From an uncultured bacterium (GTDB taxonomy: Bacteria > Cyanobacteriota > Vampirovibrionia > Gastranaerophilales > Gastranaerophilaceae), in contig CACYTP010000002.1 of assembly GCA_902777385.1 (NCBI GenBank), forward strand, positions 1 to 64,000: a stretch of 64,000 bases of DNA, read 5' to 3'. Positions within the stretch are counted from its first letter, which is position 1, and every line of letters begins with the position of its first letter. This document shows positions 32,746-42,802 of the stretch, piece by piece. The notes beneath the pieces were generated by a model. That model made no database searches, had not been told where the DNA came from, and saw only the letters and a program-made list of their open reading frames with translations. The translations under genes were made by a program, and so were the position numbers.

Positions 32746-33309
32746 CTATTCTATATTATTCTTGTTATTTGGGCAAGAAACATTATATTTTTTGTTATAG
32801 AATTTTTTAAAGTTTTCGTAGTCTTGTGTTGTATTCGTCAGTTTTCCAAGAGGGTATAAAATAGTATAGGTTATTTTTGTTTTTAAAGTTGGATAACAAT
32901 TTACATCATCACATTTTAGATACCCGATTTTTGCACCGTCAGTAAACCGTCTTTGTACATAAGGTTCAAAATATGTATCATCAAATATATCCTTTGATAC
33001 AGAGCCATACTGTACAGAATAAAAATAAATAAATGAAGATAAGCTTCTGTCTAAAGTTACCGGTCCGAAGTATATAAATAATGTATTAAACATCGAGAAT
33101 ACTAGAAATATTAAAAAATTTTCAAATAAATCTTTATTTTTTATTGTCCATATTATTGTTCCTGTTATTCCACCCAGTAGAGCAATAATGAATGCATTAA
33201 AAAAGAATACTCCCTCCGGTTGAGTGCTTTTATAAATGTATGTGTATATTAACATTGATACTGTTGCAATTATCAGACAAAACATAAATTGTAATAATTT
33301 TTTTAACAA
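32746..33309 (-). CDS. Membrane protein of unknown function
   Basis: The frame is open from 33348; TTG 33309 is preferred because AGAGGG lies seven bases upstream, giving about 187 residues. Four hydrophobic helices occupy roughly the first 100 residues and the C-terminal half is polar with several cysteines. I recognise no family. It is the first gene of the permease operon and divergent from the membrane protein at 33355, with only 45 bp between the two starts. Its role in transport is unproven. Confidence 0.55.
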   Translation of the reverse strand: MLKKLLQFMFCLIIATVSMLIYTYIYKSTQPEGVFFFNAFIIALLGGITGTIIWTIKNKDLFENFLIFLVFSMFNTLFIYFGPVTLDRSLSSFIYFYSVQYGSVSKDIFDDTYFEPYVQRRFTDGAKIGYLKCDDVNCYPTLKTKITYTILYPLGKLTNTTQDYENFKKFYNKKYNVSCPNNKNNIE

Positions 33310-33354
33310 GTTGAAACCCTCTGTTATAAATGTTAATCTATAACACATAGTATC

Positions 33355-34866
33355 ATGAAGAGAGAATTTTGTAAGTTGAATATATCAGGACTAAATAAGA
33401 TTACCATTATATATTTGTGTGTTCCCTTAATCTTATTTTTGAGTTTCTACTTGAATTCTGTTGCTATGATATCAGGCGTTTTGGCTGTAAGTGTTATATT
33501 ATATTTAATTTTTAAAAGCTCCGGAAATACTCATTTTAAGCTTGAAAAAAAGTCTTTACTACTAATTTTTTTTATATCTGCATTATGGGTGTTTTTATCA
33601 GGTATAGGCGGATATTTTTACCAGAATACGGACTGGCACATGCGAAATGCCATACTGCATGATTTGATAAATTATTCATTACCTGTCAGATATGACAATG
33701 GAACTGCACTTGTTTACTATTCAGGCATAATGCTGCCGTCAGCAATAATTGGTAAGCTGTTTTATTTCGTTACAAAAAACACAGAATATGCCTTTAGCGT
33801 TGGAAATTTTGCTAATTATTTGTACTGCTTATTTGGTATTATACTTGTGGCTCTGAATTTGACAGAAATTGCAAAGCCAAAGAATATTTGGAAATTACTG
33901 TTAATTCTTTGCGTAATGTGTTTGTTTTCCGGCATGGATATTATTTTGTCGTTTCTCATGGGCAATCAAGTAACTTTGGGTACTCATATAGAGTGGCATT
34001 ATCCCGGACTACAGTTTAGCAGTAATACGACACTAATGTTCTGGGTATATAATCAGTGTATTACGACCTGGTTAATAACTCTTCTTATATATAAAAAGCC
34101 TTTTGCACTGCAAAATTTTGCTTTTTGGGGTGTGCTAAGCTTATTTTTTGCTCCGTTCCCGTTTATCGGGCATGCTATTTATATGTCAGGTCTATGTGTA
34201 TATTTTGTTTTTAAAAATTTAAAGAATAGACATTATAATTTAATCTTCAAAAAAATTTTTTCGGTTCAAAATATTTTATCAATGTTAATTTTGTTACCAT
34301 TTGTTTATACTTATTATTCCTCCAATGTAATTACATCTTCTGCGGGAACGAAAATTTTAATTTCCCCGTTTGTGATTTTGTTTTTTTTAATAGAATGCGG
34401 CATATTTTTGTTGTTGATTTATAAAAAATACAGAAGAAATATTATATATATTCTAACTTTTATAAGTTTATATATTATTCCTCATATTGCTATGTATGAT
34501 TCCACAGATTTTTGTATGCGAGCGTCAATTCCGGCTTTATTTATTACAATGATTATGGTTATAAAATTTTTACTCGATGAAAATGTAAAGTATAAAATAT
34601 TAAGAATAGTTTTACTGATTTCTCTGCTGATTGGTGCTGTTACGCCTTTGCAAGAAATATCAAGAAGTATAATGGCTACATTTCTACCCATAAAAGAGGA
34701 CTATATAAAAGATCAGATTAAAACTCTTGAAGGTAAAATAGAATTTCCTTGCAAATATGTGGTCGCAACAGAAAATGATATTATTAAGACGGATACAAAT
34801 TACTGTAACTATGGGGCATTAAATCCTGATGATACAGTGTTCTTCAAATATTTTGCCAAGAAATAG
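33355..34866 (+). CDS. Polytopic membrane protein, possible GT-C-like glycosyltransferase
   Basis: The 503-residue product has about 11 hydrophobic helices. The first large loop contains NTDWHMRNAILHDL, a pattern like the acidic catalytic loop of GT-C glycosyltransferases of the ArnT/DUF2723 type. A polar C-terminal tail of about 50 residues follows. I cannot assign a specific family, and a transporter is an alternative. The short divergent intergenic region it shares with the 32746 gene suggests joint regulation. The ATG has AGTATC before it and a weak ribosome-binding site. Confidence 0.6.
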   Translation: MKREFCKLNISGLNKITIIYLCVPLILFLSFYLNSVAMISGVLAVSVILYLIFKSSGNTHFKLEKKSLLLIFFISALWVFLSGIGGYFYQNTDWHMRNAILHDLINYSLPVRYDNGTALVYYSGIMLPSAIIGKLFYFVTKNTEYAFSVGNFANYLYCLFGIILVALNLTEIAKPKNIWKLLLILCVMCLFSGMDIILSFLMGNQVTLGTHIEWHYPGLQFSSNTTLMFWVYNQCITTWLITLLIYKKPFALQNFAFWGVLSLFFAPFPFIGHAIYMSGLCVYFVFKNLKNRHYNLIFKKIFSVQNILSMLILLPFVYTYYSSNVITSSAGTKILISPFVILFFLIECGIFLLLIYKKYRRNIIYILTFISLYIIPHIAMYDSTDFCMRASIPALFITMIMVIKFLLDENVKYKILRIVLLISLLIGAVTPLQEISRSIMATFLPIKEDYIKDQIKTLEGKIEFPCKYVVATENDIIKTDTNYCNYGALNPDDTVFFKYFAKK

Positions 34867-34883
34867 CAAGTTAAATTTAATAT

Positions 34884-35957
34884 TTAGAATAAATTTCCTT
34901 GAAAAGAAATGTTAGAACTTTTTATTCCAAGATGCTCAAGTGCAAAAGGTGTAACCATCCTCCCTCGAGGTGTTCTTTGTAATAAACCTGCTTGTAACAG
35001 ATATGGTTCACATACATCTTCAAGCGTCCTAACGTCCTCTCCCAGTGCGGCAGCAAGTGTTTCAATTCCAACAGGTCCTCCGTTATATTTTTCAATAATG
35101 AGCATTAGCAGATTCCTGTCAGTTGTATCTAATCCGCATTTGTCAATTTTTAATGTATCCAGAGCGTCGTTTGCAATCTTTTTTGTAATTTTTCCGTCCG
35201 CTTTTACAAGAGCAAAGTCTGCTACTCGCTTAACTAATCGGTTAGCTATGCGGGGCGTTCCTCTTGAACGTGACGCAATGGCATAAGCCCCCTCTTCATC
35301 TGTTTCTATATTAAGTATACCTGCAGTCCTTGTTACAACTTTTGATAATTCTTCGTTCGTATAAAATTCAAGTCTGTGTATAATGCCAAATCTGTCTCTT
35401 AGTGGTCCTGATAACGCACCTGCTTTTGTTGTGGCACCAATAAGTGTGAATTTTGGTATAGGAAGCCTTAGTGTTTTTACGGATTGACCTTTCCCTGTTG
35501 TCATATCAAGATAAAAATCTTCCATAGCAGGATATAAAATTTCTTCAGCAATCTTATTAAGTCGATGTATTTCGTCTATAAAAAGAACTTCTCCGCCTTT
35601 AAGTGACATCAGTATTCCAATAATGTCTCTGGGCCTTTCAAGTGCAGGTGCAGATGTTATTTTTATATCAACTCCCATTTGTTCTGCAATAACTCCGGCA
35701 AGAGTAGTTTTACCTAACCCGGGCGGACCGTAAAACAGTAAATGGTCAAGCGGCTGATTTCTTTTTTTTGCTGCCGCAATTGTAATTTTTAAGGTTTCTT
35801 TAAGTGAGGACTGTCCAATATAAGAGTCAAAATTTTTCGGCCTTATAGTATTTTCAAAATTCTTATCACTCTCAATGGTTTCAGGTTTAACTACAGGATT
35901 TTTCCTGTTAATATCAATTTTTTTAAAATTATTTTCTTCGTCAGCTACTATACTCAT
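34884..35957 (-). CDS. ruvB: Holliday junction branch migration ATPase RuvB
   Basis: The 357-residue AAA+ ATPase has GPPGLGKTT (Walker A), LFIDEIHRL (Walker B) and the RuvB-specific ALERPRDI and [18 protein letters not shown] segments. A C-terminal winged helix follows ([16 protein letters not shown]...RTPRGRMVT). The N-terminal extension of about 40 residues is lineage-specific. It converges on the 33355 gene with 17 bp between them. RuvA and RuvC are not in the window. Confidence 0.97.
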   Translation of the reverse strand: MSIVADEENNFKKIDINRKNPVVKPETIESDKNFENTIRPKNFDSYIGQSSLKETLKITIAAAKKRNQPLDHLLFYGPPGLGKTTLAGVIAEQMGVDIKITSAPALERPRDIIGILMSLKGGEVLFIDEIHRLNKIAEEILYPAMEDFYLDMTTGKGQSVKTLRLPIPKFTLIGATTKAGALSGPLRDRFGIIHRLEFYTNEELSKVVTRTAGILNIETDEEGAYAIASRSRGTPRIANRLVKRVADFALVKADGKITKKIANDALDTLKIDKCGLDTTDRNLLMLIIEKYNGGPVGIETLAAALGEDVRTLEDVCEPYLLQAGLLQRTPRGRMVTPFALEHLGIKSSNISFQGNLF

Positions 35958-36020
35958 AATTTTATGTTATCATATAAATTAAAGTTAGTGAAATTATTAA
36001 GTTTGAATAAGGAGTAGTTG

Positions 36021-37190
36021 ATGAAAGTTTCAGAACGTTTGGAAAAAATACCTCCGTATTTATTTGCGGAAATTGACAGAAAAATATCGGAGGCAAGAGC
36101 GAAAGGTTTAGACATAATAAGTCTTGGTATAGGTGATCCGGATACACCTACTCTAAAACCTGTTGTGGAGGAAATGCACAGAGCTATTGATGATCCTAAG
36201 AATCATGATTATCCGCCATATAATGGTACAAAACAGTTTAGGGATGCTGCTTCCAAATGGATGAAAAATCGTTTTGGAGTAGATGTTGATCCTGATACGG
36301 AAGTCCTTGCAAATATCGGTTCAAAGGAATCAATCGCACATGTTTTCTTTGCTTATGTAGATAAAGGTGACTATACTTTGGTTCCGGATCCGGGATATCC
36401 GGTATATCATAATGCTACTGTCTTTGCAGGTGGAACTCCGTATCATATTCCATTATTAGAAGAAAACGGATTTTTGCCTGATTTTGACAAGATACCTGAA
36501 GATGTTGCAAAGAAATCTAAAATATTGTTTTTAAATTATCCTAATAATCCGACAGGTGCAGTTGCAGATTTGGATTTTTGGAAGAAAGCTGTAGCTTTTT
36601 GTAAAAAGTATGATATTTTATTATGTTCTGATATGGCATATTCAGAAATGACCTATGATGGGTATAAGGCTCCTTCCGTATTAGAAGTTGAGGGCGGAAA
36701 AGATGTTGCAATTGAATTTTATTCTCATTCAAAATCGTACAATATGACCGGTTGGCGTGTTGGTTTTGTATGCGGTAATAAAGATGCCATAAAAGCTCTT
36801 GGTACTATTAAAAATAATATAGACAGCGGTACATTTAAGGCTATTCAGCAAGCAGCAACTGCGGCATTCACAATTGATCAGTCATATATTGATAAATTGA
36901 ACGGAATGTATCAGGAACGCCGTGATATTTTGGAAAAAGGCTTAAAAGAATTAGGCTGGGATATAAAACCTACCAAAGCGACTTTCTATGTTTGGATTCC
37001 AACGCCAAACGGCAAGTCAAGTGAAGAATTCGCGACTGAATTGCTGGAAAAGGCAAATGTTGTTGTTCCTCCCGGAAACGGCTACGGTAAATGCGGTGAA
37101 GGTTATATCAGGATTGCTTTAACAAAAGATACAGAAACCATAAAAAAAGCACTTCAGCGAATAAAGGATGCCGGTATCCGTTATCAATAA
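36021..37190 (+). CDS. dapL: LL-diaminopimelate aminotransferase
   Basis: The 390-residue PLP enzyme matches DapL by its start ERLEKIPPYLFAEIDRKI and IISLGIGDPDTPT, and by the PLP lysine in SHSKSYNMTGWRVGF. It converts tetrahydrodipicolinate directly to LL-DAP for wall and lysine synthesis, a route known from Cyanobacteria, Chlamydiae and plants. AAGGAG lies upstream of the ATG at 36021; the TTG at 36018 is an unlikely start. A strong terminator follows at 37200-37238. Confidence 0.93.
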   Translation: MKVSERLEKIPPYLFAEIDRKISEARAKGLDIISLGIGDPDTPTLKPVVEEMHRAIDDPKNHDYPPYNGTKQFRDAASKWMKNRFGVDVDPDTEVLANIGSKESIAHVFFAYVDKGDYTLVPDPGYPVYHNATVFAGGTPYHIPLLEENGFLPDFDKIPEDVAKKSKILFLNYPNNPTGAVADLDFWKKAVAFCKKYDILLCSDMAYSEMTYDGYKAPSVLEVEGGKDVAIEFYSHSKSYNMTGWRVGFVCGNKDAIKALGTIKNNIDSGTFKAIQQAATAAFTIDQSYIDKLNGMYQERRDILEKGLKELGWDIKPTKATFYVWIPTPNGKSSEEFATELLEKANVVVPPGNGYGKCGEGYIRIALTKDTETIKKALQRIKDAGIRYQ

Positions 37191-37199
37191 CTGATATAT

Positions 37200-37238
37200 A
37201 AAAGGATAGGAATATGTTATAAATATTCTTATCCTTTT
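37200..37238 (+). terminator. Rho-independent terminator after dapL
   Basis: A 16-bp stem with one mismatch (AAAAGGATAGGAATAT / ATATTCTTATCCTTTT) and a seven-base loop ends in TTTT. It stands between dapL and the next promoter. Confidence 0.85.
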
Positions 37239-37281
37239 ATTACTAAGTGTTAAGAATGTATATAAAAAGTATTAATCATGG

Positions 37282-37287
37282 TATAAT
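37282..37287 (+). promoter_or_regulatory. Extended -10 box of a leaderless promoter
   Basis: TATAAT is preceded by TGG, giving an extended -10, and lies six bases before ATG 37294. No -35 or ribosome-binding site is evident. Confidence 0.6.
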
Positions 37288-37293
37288 GTAGCT

Positions 37294-40200
37294 ATGGAAT
37301 GTCCTAAATGCGGAATGGAAATTGACGATAAAGCCACCGTCTGTCCGAATTGTAAGAAGGTGCTTAAAATTGTCTGTCCCAGATGTAAAACTGTAAATAA
37401 GACCAATACCTGTAAAAGGTGCGGATATGTAATTCTTACAAAATGTCATAAGTGTGGGAAAATTAATCTTACTGAATTTGGCAAGTGTAAGAAATGTTCT
37501 TTTGATTTAGAACAGAGTGTTATACTAAATGAAGCTAACACTGATCAGTTTGCGTGCCTGATTATCACATTTCCTGTAATGGGCGAGATTAAGCAGATAT
37601 TGGGTACTACAAAATTATTTAACAAATTTAAGGATAACTTGGATAAAATTATTCTGAAACACGCTAATGAAGCAGGAATCAGACGACAGACGATTGATAA
37701 AAATATAGTGCTGAGGTTTGATAAGGACTATTCTTTCAAGGTTTCTACCAGAAATGCTATAAAGGCTGCAATTGCTATATTGACTGACATTACGAAAATG
37801 AATTACAAGCTTACGAGTAAAAAGAATACTACCGTTAGATGTAATATGTTTTTAATGCAGCGTTCTATTGAAGATAATCCGTATGATTTTGATTCAGGAT
37901 TTAGTGTAAATATGGTTAACAGCAGGACTGATACTGATAAACGTGGCCGTTTAATGGGAACATTTCAGTTAATTGCTGATAACTTTGTAGAAGAAGCTAT
38001 CGGAAAAGATTATGCGTTCGATCCGTTAAGTTCAATTTCAATAAATGGTGAAATGAGAACTTTCTATCAGATTGATATTACAAAAGAAATTGTAATTAAT
38101 TATGATGAGCTTGATGAAGCTGCCAGTGAAGTTGAAATCCCTAATTTTGTACAGAATATGCTTGTTGAACAGGATAAATTAGATGGTGCAGCATTAAGTA
38201 AACTCGAGAAGCCTACTGATCCTGATGAGATATATGATATTGAAACAATAAACTTCTCTGAGATAAAATGTGAATTTATAAGAACTGAAAATATTGATGT
38301 ATTTTATCATGTAGCAAGTAAAATGCAGGCTATACCAAAAGGTATTGTTGCTATAAGGACGGATCCTTTGTATGTTCCGTATTCTATTAAGCTTTTATCT
38401 GCTATTAACGATTTAAATATTTATTCAAATATTATTACAGTTACTTGTTATGATGAGATGAAGTATTCCCCTTATTCGTTCTTCAGAAATTTAGTATCTG
38501 CGATATTTGAATATACTGTTTCGCAAAAATTGTTCAATAATAACGATTTTTCTATGTTTGCATCTATTGACAGAACAGGCATGATAAGAGACCTTATTAC
38601 ATTTAAGCAGCGTGGTGATAATCCTCAGGATACCAGATATACTTATTTTGATATATTTTTAACACTGCTGCAAGCTATTCCGAATACCCTTATTTTCATT
38701 GAAAATTTTGATAAAATTGACTCAAGTTCTTATGATGTTCTCCAATATTTATTTAAGACTTTTGAACAGCTTGATATCAGTTATCTTGTACAGTATAGCA
38801 AGGATTTTGGTCTGCATAAAGATATGCACTTCTTGTTATCAAAACCTTATTATACCGAAATTACTCTAAAACCTACTCCTTTTGAAAGAATGGTTGAGGA
38901 AAATAAGTCTTATTATAAGAATATTATGGATAGTTTTTATTTCCAGAGAATTGCAAAGTATTCGTTTGGAAGTATCTTGTTCCTTGATATTGCAATTCAG
39001 TACCTGATTGAAAGCGGCGTATTTGAGGCAGGAGAAGAGGAAATAAAACTTGTAAATCCTAAAACTCTTATAATCCCGTCAAGTCTTAATAAGCTTGTAA
39101 AAAGGCGTATCGACTTGTTAAAGGATTATCCGCAGGCTATTAAATTCTTGGCTACTGTTGTATTACTCGGTACAAGAATTGATGACAGTACCATCAAGAG
39201 TCTGGAATTTGATAATCTGGGCGACATTTTAGAAAAACTGGCTGAAATGGGATATATTTATTATTACAATAACTGCATGTATTTCCCTAATTATAATATA
39301 CTCAGAGAAAATCTTTTAGAAGCTTTAGATACTACTGTTCTAAAAGAAATTGCCGATATATTATTTACCAAGGTGTTTACGGATAATATGCCTTGTCCTG
39401 AAAAAGCTTATTTATACGGTTTGCTTCAGGATTATAAAGCTGAATTTAATGAATGGGAAAAACTTGCAAAGATTAATTTGTCATTAGGCGATTTTAACGC
39501 ATATTTGAATTGTGCTGATAAAATTTTAGAAATTCTTGAGATGAACAAAGATGAAGAGGCTCAGGAAGATATAGATAATTATAAGCTTGAGTTGTATGAA
39601 AATATTGCTCAGAATATGTTTGACTTTGTTCCTGATAAGACTTTTGCAATAGCCGAAAGAACACTACAGCAGTTGGAAAAATCAACAGAAACCGATAAAA
39701 TAATTAATTTATGTAATAAACTTATCCAAAGCTGTATGCAGTCGGGACACTATACACATGCACTTGAGTTAACGCATAAGGTCTTGGCACTGCTTCCGAA
39801 TTGTTCTATTGATCCTGGTGCTACAAACTTCAATAAATATTTCTTCCTCATGACAATAGTTCATGTTGAAATTCTGTTTAATATTGGAGCTTGGGAAGAT
39901 TGTCTGGATATAGGATATAATGTTTTGAACGTTGTAAATCAGGAAAATCTTGATTTTATGCGTCCTGATTATATGACGACAGCACAGTTTGAAAAAATTG
40001 TAATTGATACTATCGGATATATTGCGTTAGCAAATATTTTGCAATTGAAAGGCAATGTTAAAGAATTTTTGAACATTGTTCGTTCTGATTTTTCAAATAT
40101 TCCTCACGGATATGATGCATTTGCAGCTCTTGAGGATTTGATGTTCGGGCAAACTCCGCAGTATGATCAGTCATTATTGTCTGATGATAATAAATTTTCA

Positions 40201-40836
40201 GCTATTATATATCATTTTATAGAAGCATTTACGAGATGCCGTCATGATTATCAGGTTTTTGCCGAGGAAATTTATGAGGCAAAAATTTTAGCAAAACAAA
40301 ATCATCTGTCACAAATAGAATTATTTGCTGATTTGATGATAGGGTATTCTTATTTGAAATTATGTTCATTTAGAAAGGCATCTTCTATAATTTATCAGAT
40401 TATAAAAACTGCTAATGAAAACGGCTTAAATAATTTGTTATATGTTGCATGGTATGTTATGAGTGAATTGAATATGGCTCAGGGTAAATATATTGTAACC
40501 AAGGGTATTATAAACAACTCACTAATTCAGTTGGAAAAAACAGATAATTCAAACGAATTTATATTGATGCTATTTAAGTATAATATGTATAAGGTTCTCA
40601 GATTCAAAGGCGATACCGAAAATTCTGAAGTATGCTTTGCTCAGGCAAATTATATTGCGAATAAGCATAATATAAGATTTGAATTTGATACTAATCCTGA
40701 ACACTTTATACCTCTTGTTGATCCTGATGAAGATTTGTCAATTCAGGGTTCAGGATTTAAAAACGGTTCTATGTCAGATTTAGATAATAATGCCGGAACA
40801 AGTGACCGTCCGGTACAACCTGATGATAATCAGTAA
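37294..40836 (+). CDS. Large zinc-ribbon / NTPase-like / TPR protein
   Basis: The 1180-residue protein starts with three zinc ribbons in 75 residues (CPKCG, CPRCK, CKRCG, CHKCG). A region at about 80-270 looks like a degenerate nucleotide-cyclase-type fold. A segment near 340-560 recalls AAA-type STAND ATPases (LIFIENFDKIDSSSYDVLQY as Walker B), though the Walker A is not intact. The C-terminal 550 residues are all-helical TPR-like. It has no membrane helix. Sensor-regulator proteins with ribbon, cyclase, AAA and TPR parts are known; this one appears inactive in its cyclase part. It is probably in one operon with glgA, which begins 11 bp after its stop. Confidence 0.6.
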   Translation: MECPKCGMEIDDKATVCPNCKKVLKIVCPRCKTVNKTNTCKRCGYVILTKCHKCGKINLTEFGKCKKCSFDLEQSVILNEANTDQFACLIITFPVMGEIKQILGTTKLFNKFKDNLDKIILKHANEAGIRRQTIDKNIVLRFDKDYSFKVSTRNAIKAAIAILTDITKMNYKLTSKKNTTVRCNMFLMQRSIEDNPYDFDSGFSVNMVNSRTDTDKRGRLMGTFQLIADNFVEEAIGKDYAFDPLSSISINGEMRTFYQIDITKEIVINYDELDEAASEVEIPNFVQNMLVEQDKLDGAALSKLEKPTDPDEIYDIETINFSEIKCEFIRTENIDVFYHVASKMQAIPKGIVAIRTDPLYVPYSIKLLSAINDLNIYSNIITVTCYDEMKYSPYSFFRNLVSAIFEYTVSQKLFNNNDFSMFASIDRTGMIRDLITFKQRGDNPQDTRYTYFDIFLTLLQAIPNTLIFIENFDKIDSSSYDVLQYLFKTFEQLDISYLVQYSKDFGLHKDMHFLLSKPYYTEITLKPTPFERMVEENKSYYKNIMDSFYFQRIAKYSFGSILFLDIAIQYLIESGVFEAGEEEIKLVNPKTLIIPSSLNKLVKRRIDLLKDYPQAIKFLATVVLLGTRIDDSTIKSLEFDNLGDILEKLAEMGYIYYYNNCMYFPNYNILRENLLEALDTTVLKEIADILFTKVFTDNMPCPEKAYLYGLLQDYKAEFNEWEKLAKINLSLGDFNAYLNCADKILEILEMNKDEEAQEDIDNYKLELYENIAQNMFDFVPDKTFAIAERTLQQLEKSTETDKIINLCNKLIQSCMQSGHYTHALELTHKVLALLPNCSIDPGATNFNKYFFLMTIVHVEILFNIGAWEDCLDIGYNVLNVVNQENLDFMRPDYMTTAQFEKIVIDTIGYIALANILQLKGNVKEFLNIVRSDFSNIPHGYDAFAALEDLMFGQTPQYDQSLLSDDNKFSAIIYHFIEAFTRCRHDYQVFAEEIYEAKILAKQNHLSQIELFADLMIGYSYLKLCSFRKASSIIYQIIKTANENGLNNLLYVAWYVMSELNMAQGKYIVTKGIINNSLIQLEKTDNSNEFILMLFKYNMYKVLRFKGDTENSEVCFAQANYIANKHNIRFEFDTNPEHFIPLVDPDEDLSIQGSGFKNGSMSDLDNNAGTSDRPVQPDDNQ

Positions 40837-40847
40837 AGGAGTGTAAT

Positions 40848-42293
40848 ATGAAAGTTCTTTTTGCTGCGGCAGAGGTAGCACCTTTTTCAAAGGCCGGTGG
40901 ATTAGCCGATGTTGTTGGCAGTTTGCCAAAGTATATTGAGAAAAAGGCTCAAATAGCCATATTTACGCCGCTACATGGGTTAATTGATACTGAAAAATGG
41001 GGCATTAAAGAACTGGAAAATTCCGAGCTATGGTTGACATTTGGTAATCAGGGACATAAATTCAGATTGTTTATGTGTAAATTGCCGGGGACAGATATAA
41101 ATGTATTTTTTGTGCATAATGACTGGTACTTTACATGTTTTAAAGAGGTTTATCCGAAATGGTTAGATCCAAGATATGAGCATGAACGATATATTGCATT
41201 TTCACTTGCTGTTATGGAATATGCAAAATTGTTAAACTTTAAAGCTGATATTATTCATGCAAATGACTGGCACACGGCAATGATACCTGTATATTTGCAC
41301 AGTAATTACCGATATGATGAATATTGGCAGCATACAAAAACTGTATTTGAAATTCACAATTTGGCATATCAGGGTGTTTGGTTTGAGGACGTACTTGATT
41401 TTGCCAATATGAGAAAAGATATCGTTTATAACGAATGGGGTGTCGAACATTACGGGAAAGTTAACTGGATGAAAGGTGCCATTAATTATTCAGACAGAAT
41501 CGTAGCTGTTTCCCCTACTTATGCCAGAGAAATTCTAACAGGAGAATATGGTGAGGGTATGGATTATACGTTAAGGGGTGCCAGATACAAGCTGCGTGGC
41601 ATATTAAACGGTATTGATTATGATGCCTTTAATCCTAAAAAAGATAAAACTCTGGTGAAAAATTATGATGTAAAAACACTAAAGTACAAAGAGGATAACA
41701 AAAAGGCTATTTGCGAAAAATTCGGGCTTAAATATAATCCTGACAGACCGCTAATCGCATGTATAACAAGATTGGTACCTCAAAAAGGTATTGATTTAAT
41801 AAGAGATTCTGAAAATGCTATGAAAGACACTAATGCTGATTATATTTTCTTGGGCAGCGGAAATAAAGATTATGAAAATCTTTTAATCTGGTTGTCAAAT
41901 AATTCTGATAATATCAGGGCATATATCGGATATAACGGCGAACTCGCAAATCAAATTTATGCAGCGAGTGATTTTTATTTAATGCCTTCAAAATTTGAGC
42001 CTTGTGGTTTAAGTCAGCTAATTGCAATGCGTTATGGTTCGTTGCCGATAGTCAGAGCAACCGGAGGTTTGGAAGATACTGTTGTCGGTTATCCTTTGAA
42101 CGACAGTACAGGCTTTAAATTCTGGACATATAACGGATTTGATATGATGCAGGCTGTAAATTGTGCAATTGAAGTGTATAAGGACAAATATACATTTAAT
42201 GCAATGCGTAAATCTGCAATGGAAGCTGATTTTTCGTGGAAAAAAAGCAGCGATGAGTATTTGAATATGTATAAAGAACTGGCTAACAAGTAA
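40848..42293 (+). CDS. glgA: Glycogen/starch synthase (ADP-glucose type)
   Basis: The 481-residue GT5 enzyme has the ADP-glucose-binding KAGGLADVVGSLPK at residues 16-29. The catalytic EIHNLAYQG, the GILNGIDYD and the C-terminal MPSKFEPCGLSQLIAMRYG signatures are intact. It elongates alpha-1,4-glucan. AAAGGAG precedes its ATG. Its stop overlaps the next start (TAATG). No glgB, glgC or glgP gene is in the window. Confidence 0.96.
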   Translation: MKVLFAAAEVAPFSKAGGLADVVGSLPKYIEKKAQIAIFTPLHGLIDTEKWGIKELENSELWLTFGNQGHKFRLFMCKLPGTDINVFFVHNDWYFTCFKEVYPKWLDPRYEHERYIAFSLAVMEYAKLLNFKADIIHANDWHTAMIPVYLHSNYRYDEYWQHTKTVFEIHNLAYQGVWFEDVLDFANMRKDIVYNEWGVEHYGKVNWMKGAINYSDRIVAVSPTYAREILTGEYGEGMDYTLRGARYKLRGILNGIDYDAFNPKKDKTLVKNYDVKTLKYKEDNKKAICEKFGLKYNPDRPLIACITRLVPQKGIDLIRDSENAMKDTNADYIFLGSGNKDYENLLIWLSNNSDNIRAYIGYNGELANQIYAASDFYLMPSKFEPCGLSQLIAMRYGSLPIVRATGGLEDTVVGYPLNDSTGFKFWTYNGFDMMQAVNCAIEVYKDKYTFNAMRKSAMEADFSWKKSSDEYLNMYKELANK

Positions 42294-42802
42294 TGGGTAA
42301 GTATATTGGTTTTACTATATGTCTGATTGTTGGGATGGCTGTACTTGCCTTGTCCGTTATAAGTGAGAATTTTTATTGTTCTCATCCTTATAATGCTTGT
42401 TTAGTTCAGTCAAAATTTGGTATGTTTGATATTGTGTTGAGTGAGGACAGATTTTCTCCGTCAGAAATTGATAAAGTGTTTTGCGATGTACAAGTGCAGC
42501 CTTCTCGTTCTGGAGGGAAAAAACAGTTTTATGTTTTAAAGATTGCTTTAAATTCTGATAAAGAATACTCTTTGGGCAGTTATAAAAAATATCATAATTG
42601 CAAAAATCTTGTGAATAAAATTAATGATTTCAGAAAACATAAAGTTAGTGAATATACGCATGGTTCAGGACTTGGATATTCAAATACATTTGGGATTATT
42701 TTTGGAATAATTATGTTTTTTATAGGTTATCTTATTCTGACATCAAAAGAAGAAGTAAAAAAATATGACTGGGAAGACGAAGAAGAGGAAGAAACTAAAT
42801 AA
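42293..42802 (+). CDS. Two-helix membrane protein of unknown function
   Basis: The 169-residue product has one helix at about residues 5-25 and another at 128-150. Between them is a soluble domain of 100 residues, and a strongly acidic tail (EDEEEEETK) ends it. I recognise no family. The one-base overlap with glgA implies co-translation. The domain between the helices would lie outside the cytoplasm. Confidence 0.6.
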   Translation: MGKYIGFTICLIVGMAVLALSVISENFYCSHPYNACLVQSKFGMFDIVLSEDRFSPSEIDKVFCDVQVQPSRSGGKKQFYVLKIALNSDKEYSLGSYKKYHNCKNLVNKINDFRKHKVSEYTHGSGLGYSNTFGIIFGIIMFFIGYLILTSKEEVKKYDWEDEEEEETK

